A stretch of 46,534 bases of DNA from positions 1 through 46,534 of the forward strand of contig CALWEX010000051.1 of assembly GCA_944377425.1 (NCBI GenBank). Direction: 5' to 3'. The position numbers and the translations under genes are program-made. Positions 15,902-23,283 of the stretch are shown piece by piece. Numbering within the stretch: the stretch's first letter is position 1; the number at the start of each line of letters is the position of its first letter. The notes below the pieces were generated by a model, which saw nothing but the letters and a program-made list of their open reading frames with translations, was not told the origin of the DNA and did no database searches. The stretch comes from an uncultured Clostridia bacterium. GTDB lineage: Bacteria; Bacillota; Clostridia; Lachnospirales; Anaerotignaceae.

Positions 15902-16558
15902 ATGTTAGAAGATATTATAAAAACTACTGTTAAGCCGGGATATGCCGAAATAACAGAGAAAAAATCGAGATTTATAGCTCATACAAGGCCAGTTAAAAGC
16001 GAAGAAGAAGCCAGAGCCTTTATAGAAGAAATTAAGAAAAAGTATTATGATGCAAGACACAATGTTTTTGCTTATCAAATAGGCGAGAAAAATGAGCTTA
16101 AGCGTTTTAGTGACGATGGAGAGCCGCAGGGTACAGCTGGTATGCCTGTTTTGAGTGTTCTTTCATCAGAGGATATAAAAAATACAGCTGTAGTTGTTAC
16201 AAGGTATTTCGGCGGTATACTTTTAGGTACCGGCGGTCTTGTAAGGACATATACTGCGGCAGCTAAGGCCGGGCTTGATAATGCTGGTGTTTGCCAGATA
16301 GGTTTATATAAAAAATATTCTGTTGAGTGCGACTATACTCAAAGTGGTAAAATACAGTATGAACTGTCAAAGGGAGAGTATTTTGTAGAAAATACAGATT
16401 TTACAGATAAAGTAACTTATACAGTTTATATAGAAAACAGCAGAGCTGATATATTTGAAGCCCTTATAACAGAAATAACATCAGGTAGTGTTCAGGCCCA
16501 ATTAAAAGATACTTTGCGTGGGGCATGTACTGAAGAAGGCTTTAAATTATATGAATAA
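15902..16558 (+). CDS. yigZ: YigZ/IMPACT family protein
   Basis: This 218-residue protein of the UPF0029/IMPACT family is a two-domain protein whose bacterial role is unclear; eukaryotic relatives regulate GCN2. The signature is strong: KKSRFIAHTRPVKSEEEA, YYDARHNVFAYQIG, RFSDDGEPQGTAGMPVLSVL and VVVTRYFGGILLGTGGLVRTYTAA, followed by a C-terminal ferredoxin-like half. I prefer ATG 15902; in-frame GTGs at 15884 and 15887 overlap the only ribosome-binding-site-like GGTGGTG, so the start is uncertain by six residues. It diverges from the cysteine-rich gene. Confidence 0.93.
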   Translation: MLEDIIKTTVKPGYAEITEKKSRFIAHTRPVKSEEEARAFIEEIKKKYYDARHNVFAYQIGEKNELKRFSDDGEPQGTAGMPVLSVLSSEDIKNTAVVVTRYFGGILLGTGGLVRTYTAAAKAGLDNAGVCQIGLYKKYSVECDYTQSGKIQYELSKGEYFVENTDFTDKVTYTVYIENSRADIFEALITEITSGSVQAQLKDTLRGACTEEGFKLYE

Positions 16559-16626
16559 GGCTTGTATTGAGTTTAAAATAATGCTAAAATATTATAGTTA
16601 TAAATATTTAAGGAGGTTTATCCGAA

Positions 16627-17358
16627 ATGTCCGGACATTCAAAATTTGCTAATATTAAACATAAAAAAGAAAAAAATGATGCCGCAAAAGGAAAAATATT
16701 TACAATGATTGGTAGAGAAATTGCAGTTGCGGTAAAAGCAGGCGGACCGGATCCTGCTAATAACGGTAAGCTTAGAGACGTTATTGCTAAGGCTAAATCA
16801 AACAATATGCCTAACGATACTATTGAAAGGAGCATTAAAAAGGCTGCTGGCCCTGGGGATGGTGTTGAATATGAGAACATAACATACGAAGGCTATGGTC
16901 CTAACGGAGTTGCCATTATTGTTGAGGTTCTTACAGACAACAGAAACAGAGCTGCCGCAAATGTTAGAAACGCTTTTACAAAAGGCGGCGGAAACATGGG
17001 TACAAGCGGATGCGTATCTTTTATGTTTGACGACAAAGGTTTAATTGTTGTTGATAAAGAAGAAGTTGAAGGCATGGATGAGGACGAGCTTATGATGATG
17101 GCTATTGAAGCTGGTGCTGAAGACTTTGCCGTAGAAGAAGACAGCTATGAGATAACAACATCACCAGATGATTTTTCAGCAGTAAGAGAAGCACTTGAGG
17201 CAAACAACATACCAATGGCATCAGCAGAGGTAACAAAGATACCTCAGACATACACAACACTTACAAACGAAGATGACATTAAGAAAATGAACAAGCTCCT
17301 TGACCTTCTTGATGATGACGATGACGTTCAGAATGTTTACCACAATATGGAAGAGTAA
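16627..17358 (+). CDS. yebC: YebC/PmpR/TACO1 family protein
   Basis: This 243-residue protein has the full family N-terminus [22 protein letters not shown], then [19 protein letters not shown] and [14 protein letters not shown]. The middle carries [28 protein letters not shown] and [15 protein letters not shown]. Family members were described as DNA-binding regulators; more recent work ties YebC proteins to translation of proline-rich stretches. Both readings are possible here. The ribosome binding site AAGGAGG lies nine bases upstream. It is a stand-alone gene ending in an acidic tail and followed by a terminator. Confidence 0.96.
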   Translation: MSGHSKFANIKHKKEKNDAAKGKIFTMIGREIAVAVKAGGPDPANNGKLRDVIAKAKSNNMPNDTIERSIKKAAGPGDGVEYENITYEGYGPNGVAIIVEVLTDNRNRAAANVRNAFTKGGGNMGTSGCVSFMFDDKGLIVVDKEEVEGMDEDELMMMAIEAGAEDFAVEEDSYEITTSPDDFSAVREALEANNIPMASAEVTKIPQTYTTLTNEDDIKKMNKLLDLLDDDDDVQNVYHNMEE

Positions 17359-17414
17359 TAAGGTATAAAAATAATATTTTTTATTGTTATACTGTAAACA
17401 TATGTTTAACATTT

Positions 17415-17456
17415 AACCTTCAGCTAAGCTTTAATGCTTTTGCTGAAGGTTTTTTA
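17415..17456 (+). terminator. Rho-independent terminator after yebC
   Basis: A perfect 10-bp stem, AACCTTCAGC/GCTGAAGGTT, with a 17-nt loop, followed by five to six T. Confidence 0.85.
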
Positions 17457-17608
17457 AATTGTTTAGTATCAATAAATATTAACTAATATCTAAAACATAA
17501 CATTTAGTTATATATGTTTCTATATAAAATGGAAGTAGACATATTGTGCTTTTGTGATACGATGTAACTGAAATATATTATTGTCATTAGTTGTTTAGGA
17601 GGGATTAT

Positions 17609-19315
17609 ATGTCGAAAGAAACTAATAATTCAGCAGTAAACGATAATGAACCAAAAATGCAGCTTCACCCATGCAGGGTTTATAAGGCTGTTGGTTTTGA
17701 TGATGATGATTTAGATAGGTATACAATAGGTATCGCTAATGCATTTAGTGATATTGTGCCGGGGCATTTTCACCTTAGGCAGGTAGCCGAATTTGTGAAA
17801 AAAGGTGTTCACCTTGCTGGTGCAAATGCTGTTGAGTTTGGTGTTATAGGTTGCTGTGATAGTGTAGGAAACGGAACAGTAGGTGGACATTACATACTTC
17901 CTTCACGTGAAATAATTGCGGATAGCATTGAAATAATGGCAAAAGCTCATCGCTTAGATGGAATAGTACTTTTAGGTTCATGTGATAAAATAGTGCCTGG
18001 AATGCTTATGGGCTGTTTAAGGGCCAATATACCAGCAATTATGGTGCCAGGTGGCCCTATGCTAAGCGGACCTGCTTATGGTGAAAAAACAAAGGCCGAT
18101 AGCACTACTGTTGCCGAAACTTATGGTAAGTACCAGAAGGGTATTGCAAAGTGGGAAGAAGTACTGAATCTGCAAAAAATTACTCAGCCTACATGCGGTT
18201 CATGTAATTTTTATGGTACAGCTAATACTATGAGTTGTACTGCTGAAGCTCTTGGACTTGTTTTGCCAGGCGGCGGAGCGATACCGGCTGTTTATAATGA
18301 AAGGCTTAGAAGTGCTAAAAAAACAGGAGAAAAAATTGTTGAGCTTGTATCTAAAAATATAAGACCTAAAGATATTGTAACTAAAAAAGCTATACAAAAC
18401 GCTATTTCTTATGTTATGGCAACGGGAGGCTCTACTAATGCTGTACTGCATATATCGGCTATTGGGTATGAGGCTGGTATTGACCCTACTTGGACTATGC
18501 AGGAGTTTGACAGAATAAGCGGCATTATTCCGCATATGGCAAAGATAAATCCTGCTTCTAATGATTATGATATGGAAGATTTTTATAGAGCCGGCGGCGT
18601 TGAAAGGGTTATGGAATACCTGAAAGACCATATTAACACCGATGTAATGACTGTTTCGGGCACAACATTGGGAGAAAATATTGAAAATACTAACTATATG
18701 TATGGGCCATGTAATGATAATGTAATCAGGCATTTTGAAAATCCTTTCAGCACATTAGGCGGGGTAGCAATTATGCGTGGTAATTTAGCGCCGGATACAG
18801 GTGTTGCTAAACCGGCGGCTATTGCTGAAGAAGTACGTCGCTTTACAGGAGAAGCTATATGCTTTAATAGTGAAGAAGAATGTTCTTTAGCTCTTGAACA
18901 GCTAAAAATTAAACCAGGTCATGTTGTTGTAATTAGGTATGAAGGACCTAAAGGCGGCCCAGGTATGAGGGAAATGTATAGGTCTATGAAGCTTATGAAC
19001 GGACAGGGCCTTGCTACAAGTACGGCTCTTATTACAGATGGAAGGTTTTCTGGCACGAATAATGGATGTTTTGTTGGCCATATATCTCCGGAAGCTGCTG
19101 AAGGCGGACCTATTGCATTTGTGCAGGATGGTGATAAAATAACTATAGATGTATATAAAAAAGAAGTTACTTTGCATGTAAGCGATGAGGAGCTGGCAAA
19201 AAGAAAAGCTCAGTGGAAGTATGAGCCTAAAGTTCAGAGCGGCTACCTTGCGCGTTATGCTGCTCAGGCAAGCTCTGCCGCAACTGGCGGTGTTTTGGAC
19301 TGGAAAAATCATTAA
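17609..19315 (+). CDS. IlvD/Edd family dehydratase (divergent dihydroxy-acid dehydratase)
   Basis: This 568-residue iron-sulfur dehydratase belongs to the IlvD/Edd family. The cluster and Mg ligands are visible: CDSVGNGTVGG, GSCDKIVPGMLMGC with the Cys-Asp-Lys metal site, and PTCGSCNFYGTANTMSCTAEALG. The C-terminus has GPKGGPGMREM and TDGRFSGTNNG. It differs from housekeeping IlvD, which has CDGIAMGH and GCGSC.GMFTAN. Branched-chain dehydratase or a sugar-acid dehydratase (arabinonate/xylonate type) are both possible. The ATG at 17609 follows AGGAGGG. The ketopantoate-reductase-like gene begins 19 bases downstream, a pairing compatible with branched-chain amino acid/pantothenate chemistry. 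Confidence 0.88.
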   Translation: MSKETNNSAVNDNEPKMQLHPCRVYKAVGFDDDDLDRYTIGIANAFSDIVPGHFHLRQVAEFVKKGVHLAGANAVEFGVIGCCDSVGNGTVGGHYILPSREIIADSIEIMAKAHRLDGIVLLGSCDKIVPGMLMGCLRANIPAIMVPGGPMLSGPAYGEKTKADSTTVAETYGKYQKGIAKWEEVLNLQKITQPTCGSCNFYGTANTMSCTAEALGLVLPGGGAIPAVYNERLRSAKKTGEKIVELVSKNIRPKDIVTKKAIQNAISYVMATGGSTNAVLHISAIGYEAGIDPTWTMQEFDRISGIIPHMAKINPASNDYDMEDFYRAGGVERVMEYLKDHINTDVMTVSGTTLGENIENTNYMYGPCNDNVIRHFENPFSTLGGVAIMRGNLAPDTGVAKPAAIAEEVRRFTGEAICFNSEEECSLALEQLKIKPGHVVVIRYEGPKGGPGMREMYRSMKLMNGQGLATSTALITDGRFSGTNNGCFVGHISPEAAEGGPIAFVQDGDKITIDVYKKEVTLHVSDEELAKRKAQWKYEPKVQSGYLARYAAQASSAATGGVLDWKNH

Positions 19316-19334
19316 CTTTTAAAAGGAGGACAGT

Positions 19335-20255
19335 ATGGAAATTAAAAAAGCGGCTATTGTTGGCTTTGGTGCTATTGGTGCTACTTACGGCAGAAGGCTC
19401 TATAACTTAATGGGCGATAACTTTGCCGTTATTGCTGGAGGCAGTAGAGCCAAAAGGCTAAGAGAAAATGGTGAAACAATAAACGGTGAAAAAATAATGC
19501 CTTTGGTTGTAGAACCAGACGATAAAATTTGGAAGGCAGACCTTGTTATTTTTTCAGTAAAAAACTATCAACTTGAAAGCGCAATTAATGATGTTAAAAA
19601 CATAATTACTCCAGATACTGTAATTTTAACTATACTTAATGGTGTTTCTGCAAGGGATAAAATTAAAGAGGTTTATCCAGAAAACACGGTGCTTTATGGC
19701 CTTAGTAAATCCGATGCTGAAAGAACACCAGAAGGCATTAAATGCTCATGGGAAGGCACAATTCAATTTGGTGAAGCCGACAATACTGTTATAAGTACTC
19801 AAGTTAAAGCAGTTAAAGAGCTTTTTGACAAGGCAAAAATACCTAATGAGATTTGTCAAGACATGATAAGAGCAGTGTGGATGAAATTTATGCGTAATGT
19901 AGGCATGAACCAGCTTTCTTCAGCTACAGGCTCGCCTTATTGGGGTTTTGGCGGAATACCGGAGCTTAACAGGGCTTTAAGAGAGGTAATGCGAGAAGTT
20001 ATGCTTATAGCCCAAAGTAAAGGCATAAATATTGATGAAAATGATTTAGAAGAATGTGTTAGAATAGCTGTTAACTCTGAACCAAACAGCAAAACTTCAA
20101 TGCTCCAAGATATGGAAGCTGGCAGAAAAACGGAAGTTGATAGCTTTTCTGGGGTAGTTATAGAGGAAGGCTTAAAAAACGGAGTTCCTACACCTTGGAA
20201 TAACTGCCTGTACCTAATTTTAAAAACAAAAGAAAAGTTAAACGGTATTAAATAA
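19335..20255 (+). CDS. 2-dehydropantoate 2-reductase family protein (PanE/ApbA)
   Basis: This 306-residue NAD(P)H-dependent reductase has an N-terminal Rossmann motif, VGFGAIGATYGRRL, then VIFSVKNYQLESAI and LTILNGVSARDKI, where the Asn and Lys belong to the active site. The C-terminal helical domain has VWMKFMRNVGMNQLSSATG and the Ser/Glu-bearing TSMLQDMEAGRKTEVDSFSG segment. The fold and motifs are those of ketopantoate reductase, which makes pantoate for CoA. Many paralogues reduce other 2-keto acids, so the substrate is not assured. AAGGAGG precedes the ATG. It forms a two-gene operon with the IlvD-like dehydratase, ended by a strong terminator. Confidence 0.9.
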   Translation: MEIKKAAIVGFGAIGATYGRRLYNLMGDNFAVIAGGSRAKRLRENGETINGEKIMPLVVEPDDKIWKADLVIFSVKNYQLESAINDVKNIITPDTVILTILNGVSARDKIKEVYPENTVLYGLSKSDAERTPEGIKCSWEGTIQFGEADNTVISTQVKAVKELFDKAKIPNEICQDMIRAVWMKFMRNVGMNQLSSATGSPYWGFGGIPELNRALREVMREVMLIAQSKGINIDENDLEECVRIAVNSEPNSKTSMLQDMEAGRKTEVDSFSGVVIEEGLKNGVPTPWNNCLYLILKTKEKLNGIK

Positions 20256-20261
20256 CAACTG

Positions 20262-20298
20262 AAAATCCGAGCTGATGGCCTCAGTTCGGATTTTTTTG
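20262..20298 (+). terminator. Rho-independent terminator after panE-like gene
   Basis: A stem AAATCCGAGCTGA/TCAGTTCGGATTT (one G·T pair) with a 5-nt loop is followed by a run of T. Confidence 0.88.
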
Positions 20299-20392
20299 TT
20301 TTATTGCAAAAAAATGTATTTTATATCAATATTCTGTGTCGTTTTTGCTTACTTTTTCATATTATATATTAAAAAAGCAAGGAGGAATTAAA

Positions 20393-21145
20393 ATGTCCGT
20401 AAACGGCATAGATGTTTCGGTATGGCAGGGAACTATAGACTGGAAAAAGGTTAAAACATCGGGTGTAAGCTTTGCAATGGCCAGAGCGTCATATGGCAAA
20501 AGCCTTAAAGACAAAAATTTTGATACAAATATGACTAATGCTCAGGCACAAGGTATGGATATGGGTGTTTATCATTATTGCTTAGCCAAAACAGAAAAAG
20601 AAGCAATACAGGAAGCAGATTTTTTTATAAGCATTATTAAAAAGTATAAATTCCCATACCCTGCCGCTGTAGACATTGAGGACAACTCTCTTACAAGCCT
20701 TACTAAAGATAAAATAACAAATATTGCACTGTCATTTATGGGAAGGCTGAAGGAATTTGGATTTTATCCTATGCTTTATGCCAATAAGTACTGGCTTACA
20801 AACTATATAGACACAAATAGAATTAAAGATTACAGTATTTGGCTTGCGGAATACAGGGGTGAACAATACACCTATAAAGGCAGAGTGGATATGTGGCAGA
20901 ACAGCTCAACGGGAACGGTAAACGGTATAAGCGGTTTTGTTGACACAGACATTGCCTATGTTGATTTTCCTAAAATAATAAAGGCAGGAGGTTATAATGG
21001 TATGGAAAAAGAGGCTTTAACAGTTGAGGAGTCTAAAAAGATAATACAGGAAAAATGTGGCTTTACTGATGATACAATGTTGTATTTAAGTTTCTATAAA
21101 TACTCTGATAGCCTTATAACACGATTAGCCGAGCAAATGTTGTAA
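20393..21145 (+). CDS. GH25 lysozyme (N-acetylmuramidase) with small C-terminal domain
   Basis: This 250-residue peptidoglycan hydrolase has a GH25 TIM-like barrel at residues 1-200: NGIDVSVWQGTIDWKKVK at the N-terminus, YHYCLAKTEKEAIQEADFF, YPAAVDIEDNS with the catalytic acids, and WLAEYRGEQYTYKGRVDMWQ. A 47-residue helical tail (EKEALTVEESKKIIQEKCGF to the end) probably binds the wall or oligomerises. There is no signal peptide, as in phage endolysins, yet no phage structural genes adjoin it. GGAGG precedes the ATG. Inside the gene, AGGAGG at 20986-20991 precedes an in-frame ATG at 21002. Confidence 0.92.
   Translation: MSVNGIDVSVWQGTIDWKKVKTSGVSFAMARASYGKSLKDKNFDTNMTNAQAQGMDMGVYHYCLAKTEKEAIQEADFFISIIKKYKFPYPAAVDIEDNSLTSLTKDKITNIALSFMGRLKEFGFYPMLYANKYWLTNYIDTNRIKDYSIWLAEYRGEQYTYKGRVDMWQNSSTGTVNGISGFVDTDIAYVDFPKIIKAGGYNGMEKEALTVEESKKIIQEKCGFTDDTMLYLSFYKYSDSLITRLAEQML
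21002..21145 (+). CDS. possible internal translation product: C-terminal domain of GH25 lysozyme (47 aa)
   Basis: AGGAGG (20986-20991) stands ten bases before an in-frame ATG at 21002, exactly at the junction between the catalytic barrel and the C-terminal domain. Initiation here would yield a free 47-residue domain alongside the full enzyme. Some clostridial phage endolysins are known to make such C-terminal fragments from internal starts. This is a prediction from the ribosome binding site and position. Confidence 0.4.
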   Translation: MEKEALTVEESKKIIQEKCGFTDDTMLYLSFYKYSDSLITRLAEQML

Positions 21146-21177
21146 AATAAATTTTAATTTATTATAGCTAAATACAA

Positions 21178-21213
21178 AAAGGGCGTATAGAATGTACTAT
21201 ATGCCCTTTACTT
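21178..21213. terminator. bidirectional terminator between GH25 gene and histidine kinase gene
   Basis: A 13-bp stem, AAAGGGCGTATAG/CTATATGCCCTTT (one G·T pair), with a 6-nt loop and A/T-rich flanks on both sides, lies between converging genes. Confidence 0.8.
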
Positions 21214-21215
21214 TA

Positions 21216-22256
21216 TTAAGTTTTGGCAACGTTCGGAAGCTTTACTATAAATTTTGTGCCTATGTTTTTTTGGCTTTCAACTTCTATTGTTCCGTCGCAT
21301 AGCTCAATAACACGTTTTACAAGTGTAAGACCAAGTCCGTTGCCGCTGTTGGTACGGGATTTATCGGCACAATAGAATTTTTCAAAAATGTGGTTTTTTA
21401 TTTCTTCCGACATGCCTATGCCTGTATCTGAAATAACCACTGTTACCAAATCATTTTCATTTTTTAATTTAACTGATATAAGCCCGCCGTTTGGTGTAAA
21501 TTTAATGGCATTTGAAATTATATTAAACCAAATATGCGATATCATACTTTTGTTGCCATAGAATATAACATTATCCATATCAATATCAAGGGAAATATTT
21601 TTTTCACTCCATATATGCTCCAAAGACAGTATGCAGCTTCGTATCTGTTCGTCCAGTGAAAACATTCTTTTATCCAAAACAATTTCCTGATTTTCTAATT
21701 TAGAAATCATCAATATATTTCCGGAAAGGGTAGAAAGCCTTTTTGAGCTGGAGATAATGCGTTCTATGTAATTATCTCTTTCACTTTTAGAAATACTATC
21801 ATCTTGAAGCAAAGTAGCATAGCCTTCTATGGCAGATAAAGGTGTTTTAAATTCATGTGAAACATTTGAAATAAAATCATTACGGAAAGTTTCTATGTTT
21901 TTAAGCTCCTTTGCCATAATGTTAAAGCTATGAATCATTTCTTTAATTTCTTTGCCTATTCCTATTTCTTCAATCTGAACATTAAAATCGCCTTTAGCAA
22001 CTTTTTTTGTAGCTTCGTTAAGGTCTGTTATGGGTTTTAAAACACGTTTGCTTATTATTTTTGCCAGTATTACACCTATTACAATGCTTGTAATTAATAT
22101 AAAAATGAGCATTATTACTGGGTTTGGGTTTTTAATATAGCCTAAATTAATGGCTATTATGGTTATTAAAGGAAAAACCGAAGAGCTTATTGACTGAATT
22201 ATAAATATAAGCAGTATAAATAATACGCTCAGTTTTAAATCAGGTATTTTTTTCAC
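21216..22256 (-). CDS. sensor histidine kinase
   Basis: This is a 346-residue membrane sensor kinase. Two transmembrane helices (about residues 11-39 and 46-67) flank a very short external loop, so it may sense within or at the membrane. A HAMP linker (RVLKPITDLNEATKKVAKGD) follows, then the H-box NVSHEFKTPLSAIEG with phospho-acceptor His134. N-box and ATP-lid motifs are intact (IWFNIISNAIKFTPNGG, DTGIGMSEEIKNHIFEKFY, GNGLGLTLVKRVIEL). It starts at GTG 22256 and overlaps the end of the response regulator frame by 17 bases. The kinase itself is unbroken although its partner is frameshifted. It probably controls the divergent RND pump genes. Confidence 0.93.
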   Translation of the reverse strand: MKKIPDLKLSVLFILLIFIIQSISSSVFPLITIIAINLGYIKNPNPVIMLIFILITSIVIGVILAKIISKRVLKPITDLNEATKKVAKGDFNVQIEEIGIGKEIKEMIHSFNIMAKELKNIETFRNDFISNVSHEFKTPLSAIEGYATLLQDDSISKSERDNYIERIISSSKRLSTLSGNILMISKLENQEIVLDKRMFSLDEQIRSCILSLEHIWSEKNISLDIDMDNVIFYGNKSMISHIWFNIISNAIKFTPNGGLISVKLKNENDLVTVVISDTGIGMSEEIKNHIFEKFYCADKSRTNSGNGLGLTLVKRVIELCDGTIEVESQKNIGTKFIVKLPNVAKT

Positions 22257-22925
22257 GTTTTTTCACCGCCTTGTATCCTAAGCCGCGAACGGTTACTATT
22301 TCAAAATAAGTGTTGTCTTTAAAACGTTCCCGAAGTCTGCCTATATGCACATCAACAGTACGCATGTCGCTTTCTGAGTTCATACCCCATATTTCGTCCA
22401 TAAGCTGGTGTCTTGTAAAAATATGGTTTGGGTATGATATAAGCTTAAAGAGAAGTAAAAATTCCTTTTGCGGCAGTGTTTCTTCGCCTTTATTTGTAAA
22501 TACTGTAAGAGAGTCATATTCGAAAACAGTATTACCTACTGTAAGCGTTCTTTCGTTATTTATTTTTGCTCTTTTTAAAAGTGCTTTTACTCGCAGTGCC
22601 ATTTCGTTTACATTAATAGGTTTAACCATGTAATCATCTGTTCCGGCACGAAAGCCTTTTTCCATGTCATCAAAACTATCTTTTGCCGTTATTATTAAAA
22701 CCGGCTGATTATAAGATGCATCCCTAAGGGATTTTATAAAGTCATACCCATCTATAACAGGCATCATTATATCAGTTATTATAAGGTCCACATATTCGGC
22801 ATCCAGCAAATCCAATGCTTCTTTTCCGTTTTGTGCCGGTATGCATGTATAGCTTTTTTTTCAAGAACGGTACAGAATAAGTTTCTAAGCTCATTATCAT
22901 CTTCAACAACTAAAATATGAAACAT
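22240..22925 (-). pseudogene. OmpR-family response regulator, frameshifted in an A-tract
   Basis: The gene starts at ATG 22925 (AAGGAGG upstream) with FHILVVEDDNELRNLF, giving the acidic Asp pair. It then loses frame in a run of eight A (plus-strand T at 22854-22861). Adding one base restores EKKSYTCIPAQNGKEALDLLD and joins it to the intact remainder: LIITDIMMPVIDGYDF (phospho-Asp), the conserved Lys in DDYMVKPI, and a winged-helix DNA-binding domain ending VTVRGLGYKAV. As read, an uninterrupted frame runs only from 22815. The cause may be a sequencing error, a real mutation, or slippage on the A-tract that still yields some protein. It is cotranscribed with the kinase. Confidence 0.88.
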
Positions 22926-22951
22926 AAGTTTACCTCCTTTTGTATGGTTTT

Positions 22952-22976
22952 ATTATAAATGCGTATTATGAACTAA
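22952..22976 (-). promoter_or_regulatory. response regulator operon promoter with TTAGTTCATAA box
   Basis: On the minus strand TTAGTTCATAA (22976-22966), 8 bases, then a perfect TATAAT (22957-22952). The box replaces a -35 element. Transcription would begin near 22945, about 20 bases before the start codon. Confidence 0.6.
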
Positions 22977-23032
22977 TTGTTAATAAAACGGATAAAAAAG
23001 CAATTTGTATAATTTAATGGATTAATGTGTAA

Positions 23033-23043
23033 AAGTTCATATT
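23033..23043 (+). promoter_or_regulatory. additional AGTTCATA regulator-binding candidate
   Basis: AAGTTCATATT matches 8 contiguous bases of the promoter box, in the same orientation as the copy at 23065 and centred about three helical turns (33 bp) upstream of it. Confidence 0.4.
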
Positions 23044-23064
23044 CAGTTTATATTGACTTGATGT

Positions 23065-23089
23065 TTAGTTCATAAAGCAAATATATACT
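23065..23089 (+). promoter_or_regulatory. RND pump promoter with TTAGTTCATAA box
   Basis: TTAGTTCATAA (23065-23075), 8 bases, then TATACT (23084-23089). The layout is identical to the divergent regulator promoter, and there is no good -35 hexamer, as expected for an activator-dependent promoter. Confidence 0.6.
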
Positions 23090-23126
23090 TTTGAATCGAT
23101 CCTTTAAATGAAGGGCAGTGATAAAA

Positions 23127-23150
23127 ATGTGTTTATGTTCAGCTGTATAA
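23127..23150 (+). CDS. possible seven-codon leader peptide
   Basis: ATG at 23127, 11 bases after AAGGG, encodes MCLCSAV and stops at 23148-23150 in the arm of a small hairpin. It lies in the long leader of the pump operon. It may be a regulatory upstream frame, or chance. Confidence 0.2.
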   Translation: MCLCSAV

Positions 23151-23283
23151 AAGCTATTGAACGTATAAGTTTTATTAACAGCAAATTTTAATGCTTAAGT
23201 AATTGATATTAGGTTAACTTTTTAAACATTTTAGCCTAACAGCAGCCTATAAGCAAAATATTAAACAGAAGGAGAAGTGAAAT

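Larger units (their letters stand above)
22926..23283. other. divergent control region of two-component and RND efflux genes
   Basis: This is 358 bases between oppositely oriented units. It holds the minus-strand promoter of the regulator operon, the plus-strand promoter of the pump, three copies of AGTTCATA (22967-22974 inverted, 23034-23041, 23067-23074), and a leader of about 190 nt before the adaptor gene. The leader contains a seven-codon mini-frame and a weak hairpin with arms GTTCA/TGAAC. No larger gene is present. Confidence 0.7.

Noticed and set aside
17457..17608. Possible T-box or other riboswitch ahead of the IlvD-like gene
   Set aside because: No T-box core sequence, no terminator/antiterminator pair and no known aptamer pattern could be found in these 150 bases.
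18200..19312. Two long minus-strand frames opposite the IlvD-like gene
   Set aside because: They are antisense shadows of a conserved enzyme with intact motifs; no ribosome binding site or recognisable protein features.
20393..21145. Prophage remnant suggested by the endolysin-like GH25 gene
   Set aside because: No holin, tail, terminase or integrase gene adjoins it, and its neighbours are ordinary metabolic and regulatory genes.
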